This document shows, one piece after another, positions 8,379 through 10,965 of a stretch of DNA of 10,965 bases. The notes below the pieces were generated by a model. That model made no database searches. It worked only from the letters and a program-made list of their open reading frames with translations, and was not told where the DNA came from. Position numbers and translations under genes: made by a program. How positions within the stretch are numbered: position 1 is the stretch's first letter; the number at the start of each line of letters is the position of its first letter. Source of the DNA: Coemansia sp. RSA 1804 (lineage: Eukaryota; Kickxellomycota; Kickxellomycetes; Kickxellales; Kickxellaceae); contig JANBTH010000813.1 of NCBI GenBank assembly GCA_027578815.1, positions 1 through 10,965 on the forward strand. Direction: 5' to 3'.

Positions 8379-8594
8379 CCCTAAGTAGAAATAAGAGAAA
8401 GTAATACTATGATTTTATATTACACAGCATCACATTAATCAATTAAGGCTGCGATTAAGCTTTACTGATCAAGTAAAATCATAATTCCACTTCCACATTC
8501 ATTATTTCTCAGCTTCTCGTATTCTTAAAGTTTTCCGTTTTCATCCTTTTAACAATTACTAGCTACCCATCCGTAATATCTGACTTTTGGTCTT
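8379..8594 (+). repeat. Leader remnant of a deleted UFM1-like unit (mainly 8490-8575)
   Basis: After copy 2, about 216 bases have no counterpart in unit 1. Within them CCACATTCATTATT (near 8492-8505) and AATTACTAGCTACCCAT (8554-8570) resemble the CTACATTCATATT and ACTAGCTA elements that precede the ATGs of copies 1 and 2. The spacing is longer here. Directly after it comes sequence homologous to the 3' flank of unit 1. The simplest reading is a unit whose coding part was deleted. The matches are short, so this is tentative. Confidence 0.35.
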
Positions 8595-8745
8595 GATACC
8601 AAGATGTCTGAATCTGCCACTTGGCTTGAATTCTTTTTAATACTGTTAAAGCCGTAAGCATTAACAGTATTAAAGACTACATGAGCCCTTGTTGTCCTAA
8701 TGAAATCCATATGGTCATGAAAGCAGTAAGCAACATAATTCAAAC
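8595..8745 (+). repeat. 3'-flank repeat homologous to 7508-7740
   Basis: GATACCAAGATGTCTGAATCTGC (trimmed core CCAAGATGTCTGAATCTGC) matches the sequence just after the copy 1 stop. TTAACAGTATTA, TTGTCCTAATG and TCCATATG follow in the same order as in unit 1. About 80 bases present in unit 1 between these blocks are missing here. No coding frame is supported. Confidence 0.5.
8636..8674. repeat. Perfect 14-bp inverted repeat with 11-base loop
   Basis: TTTAATACTGTTAA at 8636-8649 is followed, after an 11-base loop, by its exact reverse complement TTAACAGTATTAAA at 8661-8674. The right arm belongs to the conserved 3'-flank repeat (it also occurs at 7658 as TTAACAGTATTAC). The left arm is missing in unit 1, so the hairpin is specific to this unit. 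It could fold in a transcript or be the footprint of a small insertion. Confidence 0.7.
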
Positions 8746-8890
8746 CTTTTAAACCAAATCCTGTTTTAAATTACTTTTTAAAATTTTGCATTGTCTGTTC
8801 AAATTATTAAACTTTAAAAATACCAGTAATATGCGTATATTCTAAAAGCCAGCCTTATCTTTTGCCATTCATGTAAATTTTATTATTAGC
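8746..8890. other. AT-rich spacer before unit 3
   Basis: A/T-rich filler with several TTTAAA runs. Nothing coding or structured is seen. Confidence 0.35.
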
Positions 8891-8894
8891 AAAC

Positions 8895-9094
8895 TGTCCC
8901 CACACAGAAAATGCAGTCTTGCAGTGCAAATTAAATATAATGACTGCATACAGCTAGCTTTCAGGCAAATATAAAACAAGCTGAATAGAGGGGCTTTCTT
9001 GAATCTACAATTTTTTCTCACACATTTAAATTTACATTCACATTTAAACCACAGTTGAAGTAAAAGAAATAACAGCAAGCTACAGGTAATAAAA
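8895..9094 (+). promoter_or_regulatory. TATA promoter and leader of UFM1-like copy 3
   Basis: TATAAAACAAGCTGAATAGAG from 8970 matches the copy 1 promoter (TATAAAACAAGATGAATGAG) almost base for base. Downstream, TTTACATTCACATT (9031-9044) and ACATTTAAACCACAGTT (9040-9056) match elements of the copy 1 leader, although the latter is about 46 bp further from the TATA box than in copy 1. AGCAAGCTA at 9074-9082 takes the place of ACTAGCTA, then GTAATAAAAATG. The promoter is well preserved although the gene behind it is broken. Confidence 0.55.
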
Positions 9095-9358
9095 ATGTGA
9101 AAATATTTCATTTTTCTTACGCGCAAACAATGCAAAGGGCTCTAAACCAGATAAACCAGTGTCTAACACAACAGCACTCCATGTGCTTGATAATGAAAAT
9201 CTTGAAGAACTCTACGATAGGGTTGCAAAATATTACCCAGATGGCAAAAAATAAAAATTATGGTAGGAAAGGAAAAAATGCCAAAGTCAAAAAGTACTAC
9301 AGTTGGCAAGTATTTTGAGTTGCGTATTCGAGACCTAATAGCCAATTTGGAACTCTGA
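9095..9358 (+). pseudogene. Frameshifted UFM1-like copy 3
   Basis: The ATG at 9095 is followed at once by TGA in its own frame. The homologous frame reads from 9098 (TGT GAA...) and looks like loss of two bases after the ATG (compare ATG GTT GAA in copy 1). That frame carries AKGSKPDKPVSNTTAL and NLEELYDRVAKYYPDGKK, matching AKGSSPNKPMSVTTTL and TVKELYGKVAPYYPPGKK of copy 1. It then meets TAA at 9252-9254. One missing A in the run 9246-9251 explains the break, because the next frame continues as IKIMVG, STTVGKYFE and LRI, parallel to ILITAG, DTVGN and IRA, to a TGA at 9356-9358. Two separate lesions make a relic more likely than a read error. Confidence 0.65.
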
Positions 9359-9394
9359 CAACTCATTTGAAGCTGAATTTTTCTTTTTGAACCT

Positions 9395-9428
9395 AGTATA
9401 TAAAACAGTAGCACTGTTGAATAGAATA
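9395..9428 (+). promoter_or_regulatory. Remnant of a fourth unit core promoter
   Basis: TATATAAAACAG at 9397-9408 and TGAATAGA at 9418-9425 repeat, with about seven bases inserted between them, the TATAAAACAAGCTGAATAGA core of the copy 3 promoter. No UFM1-like coding sequence follows, so it may be the start of a deleted unit or a chance AT-rich match. Confidence 0.3.
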
Positions 9429-9430
9429 AA

Positions 9431-9672
9431 ATACCAGAAAAAACATGTTTTTTGCACTTTAGGGCTTTATAGGATGTTTGCGATGATAGATAGTTTTTCT
9501 AGTAGTCTCCGCGGTTACCAAGTGGAACAAATAAAGAGCAGTGTCTAAACGCAGGTTTAATCCGGTATAGTAGAATTAAGAGAAATAACTAGAAATAGAA
9601 AAAGTAATAGGGATACTTAAGAAAAAACAAAAGAGGAAACAATAGACAAGCGGTAGAAAAAAATAAAAGTAT
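9431..9672. other. Intergenic region containing the 3' end of the LEA-like gene
   Basis: Nothing coding is seen. Read on the minus strand, the part next to 9672 is pyrimidine-rich (T and C runs to about 9560), typical of a fungal 3' untranslated region. A short stretch at 9505-9560 loosely recalls a tRNA D-arm and T-arm but does not fold. Confidence 0.4.
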
Positions 9673-10714
9673 CTAGGCGGCAGTGGAATCATCGTCAGTG
9701 ATGACACAGTTCTTTGACTTGTCATCGCACTGCACATTAACAATTTTCTCAAAGGCAACGTTCTTTGCATGCAGACCAAGAGCCGAGATCTTGACATGCG
9801 ACCTCCACACCATGGTAAACGGACGGTTGTCTCTGATAGCAGCAAACCAGGCAGTCAGGCCGGAGGAAGAGCCGCCACTGGCAGTGTTGTCGCGCTTACC
9901 TAAACCTCTTTTGTGGTCGCGGGCTGCGTCCTCGGTGGTGCTTCTACCAAGCACAGCATTGCCGTTAATAGGATGTACTGCTGCAGCCATCGCACCATTC
10001 GAAGCAGCACCGTCAACCCTGTCCGCACCCATCTGCACAAGTGTGTGCGGCTCAGATTCTAGTGGATTGTTTGTCTTCAGCAGAGCAATAGGCGGAGTAG
10101 TGTGGGGGACAAGCAACCGCTTGTCTGTTAGAGTGTGCGGTGTTCCAGCAGCGCCATCGTTCCCTGCACCGTTAGTGAGGACGGCTGATTTGGTAGCGGC
10201 GCTAGAGGCAGGAATGGATACCTCGACCGCCGGCCACGACCACTGCGATGTGCCACGCCCCGGCACATGGATAGGCCCAGCGCTGGCAACCGACCCAATC
10301 TCGGTGTCGCCCCAGTAGAGCCGCAGCGGCTCGGTAAACTCGATATCTACGCCAATGGGGCCGCCAGACGTCAGGTTGCCTGCTATCTGAAGCATGTACG
10401 TGGTGGTGGGAGTCACCGTTGCGGTATCCAGTGCCTTCAAGCCATTTGTGGATTGCTCTGGGTTTGGTGCGGCGGCAATGCCAGGCATGAGAATGGGCGG
10501 TGGTGCGACGGCTGCAATAGCAGCTGCTGTGGCTGTCGCCGGTATGATTACCCGCGTGGCAGCGTGTGCCTGGTGGTGGATTCCGCCGTTGCTGGGTGGT
10601 TGCGCATGGGGCGCCATTGGCGGCGGGGCAAAGTGCATAGGTCCCCTGCTGCCTCCTTTTGCGCTGTCATCGATCGAAGGAGTAATTTGACCGCGAGCGA
10701 CTGGCAAGGAAGGG

Positions 10715-10746
<32 letters not shown>

Positions 10747-10953
10747 TTGTTGTTGTTGCTGCTGGGGTGAATGGTGGTCATCATGGCGCTCAAGCATTCC
10801 TGGCGGATGGCTGGGCGCAGCCTGCATCGCGTGAGCCTGGATGGAGGCTGCGGCGTGGGTCATTGGCACAGACAGATGCTGCAGCATTGATGCAGCGGGG
10901 GCGGGAGACCGGCGGTCTGGACCCTGGTCTCGTCCCATTTCAATAAACGACAT
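9673..10953 (-). CDS. Polyglutamine-bearing protein with a split LEA-14/DUF3712-like domain
   Basis: The product is 426 residues if the ATG at 10953 is the start. Only 12 bases lie upstream in the window and they contain no in-frame stop, so the N-terminus may be longer. Residues 1-165 are disordered: Pro/Ala/His-rich with 16 consecutive Gln at 64-79. Residues 172-240 look like the first half of a DUF3712/LEA-14-type beta domain: MLQIAGNLTSGGPIGVDIEF, then EPLRLYWGDTEIGSV, then GPIHVPGRG. A low-complexity insert of about 120 residues follows. The second half is LTAWFAAIRDNRPFTMVWRSHVKISALGLHAKNVAFEKIV (about 366-405), matching the domain end with alternating strands and an ALG turn. Family members in fungi are usually membrane-anchored and often vacuolar or surface proteins. 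Here no clear transmembrane helix is seen; the Ala-rich 134-162 is weak. The function is unknown. Coding GC content is clearly higher than in the array beside it. Confidence 0.6.
10717..10764 (-). repeat. CAG/CAA trinucleotide repeat (16 codons)
   Basis: On the plus strand there are nine CTG, five TTG and two CTG triplets in a row. On the coding (minus) strand this is CAG2-CAA5-CAG9, giving 16 glutamines inside the disordered N-terminus of the LEA-like protein. The CAA interruptions should limit slippage. The longest pure run is nine CAG units and may vary in length between strains. Confidence 0.95.
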
Positions 10954-10965
10954 TGCGCGCTTATT

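Larger units (their letters stand above)
7110..9430 (+). repeat. Tandem array of ~0.9-kb UFM1-like gene units with decayed members
   Basis: The array contains three same-strand units whose start codons lie at 7258, 8151 and 9095 (spacings 893 and 944). They share promoter, leader, coding and partly 3'-flank sequence, so they arose by duplication of whole genes rather than of reverse-transcribed copies. Two extra remnants occur: a leader joined directly to 3'-flank sequence (about 8490-8740), and a core promoter without a gene (about 9395-9428). The order of states is intact, shortened, deleted, frameshifted, promoter only. This is the pattern of a birth-and-death family. Divergence is already large, so the duplications are not recent. 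Confidence 0.65.

Noticed and set aside
7258..9358. CRISPR-like or transposon explanation for the repeats
   Set aside because: Repeat units are about 0.9 kb with coding and promoter parts, with no terminal inverted repeats, target-site duplications or transposase. Gene duplication explains them better.
9505..9560. tRNA-Leu/Ser-like string (ACCAAGTGG and GGTTTAATCC)
   Set aside because: The D-arm and T-arm resemblance is partial, and neither the anticodon stem, the T stem nor an acceptor stem pairs.
10267..10770. Plus-strand frame ending in a poly-leucine stretch
   Set aside because: The poly-Leu is the antisense of the CAG/CAA glutamine repeat in the LEA-like gene.

Overview
The window looks like nuclear DNA of a fungus, probably an early-diverging, intron-poor lineage such as Kickxellomycotina/Zoopagomycota. 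The lineage is inference. The grounds are a fungal-type FunK1 kinase, a Git3/cAMP-receptor-like seven-helix receptor, an Efg1 rRNA-processing protein, long intronless reading frames, A-rich start contexts with A at -3, and AT-rich intergenic DNA.

Left half (1-6523): about 1.1 kb of AT-rich DNA with no supportable gene precedes a plus-strand G-protein-coupled-receptor-like gene (1158-2714). This converges, over about 140 bp, on a minus-strand FunK1-type kinase gene (2856-5365). The kinase frame is broken by one base inside an A-run exactly before the catalytic loop, and the loop reads HRN instead of HRD. A divergent 390-bp region with a CCAAT box separates the kinase from EFG1 (5756-6523).

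Middle (6524-9430): a very AT-rich accessory segment. It begins with a degenerate tRNA-like A-box stretch and then holds a tandem array of about 0.9-kb units. Each unit carries a TATA promoter, a leader and a small ubiquitin-like reading frame. The first copy (82 aa) has the beta-grasp pattern and resembles UFM1 most closely, especially in the VPE-T and TVGNV-KEHG-S-R-VP segments. It stops just where the conjugation tail should begin. The second copy (75 aa) is shortened. The third is a pseudogene with two frameshifts. Two further promoter/leader remnants suggest other units lost their coding parts. This birth-and-death family of tail-less UFM1-like genes is the most unusual content of the window.

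Right end (9673-10953): a GC-richer minus-strand gene for a polyglutamine-bearing protein with a split LEA-14/DUF3712-like domain; its 5' end lies at the window edge and may be incomplete. The genes do not form an operon or pathway. They are separate eukaryotic transcription units, and only the UFM1-like array forms a functional or evolutionary cluster.
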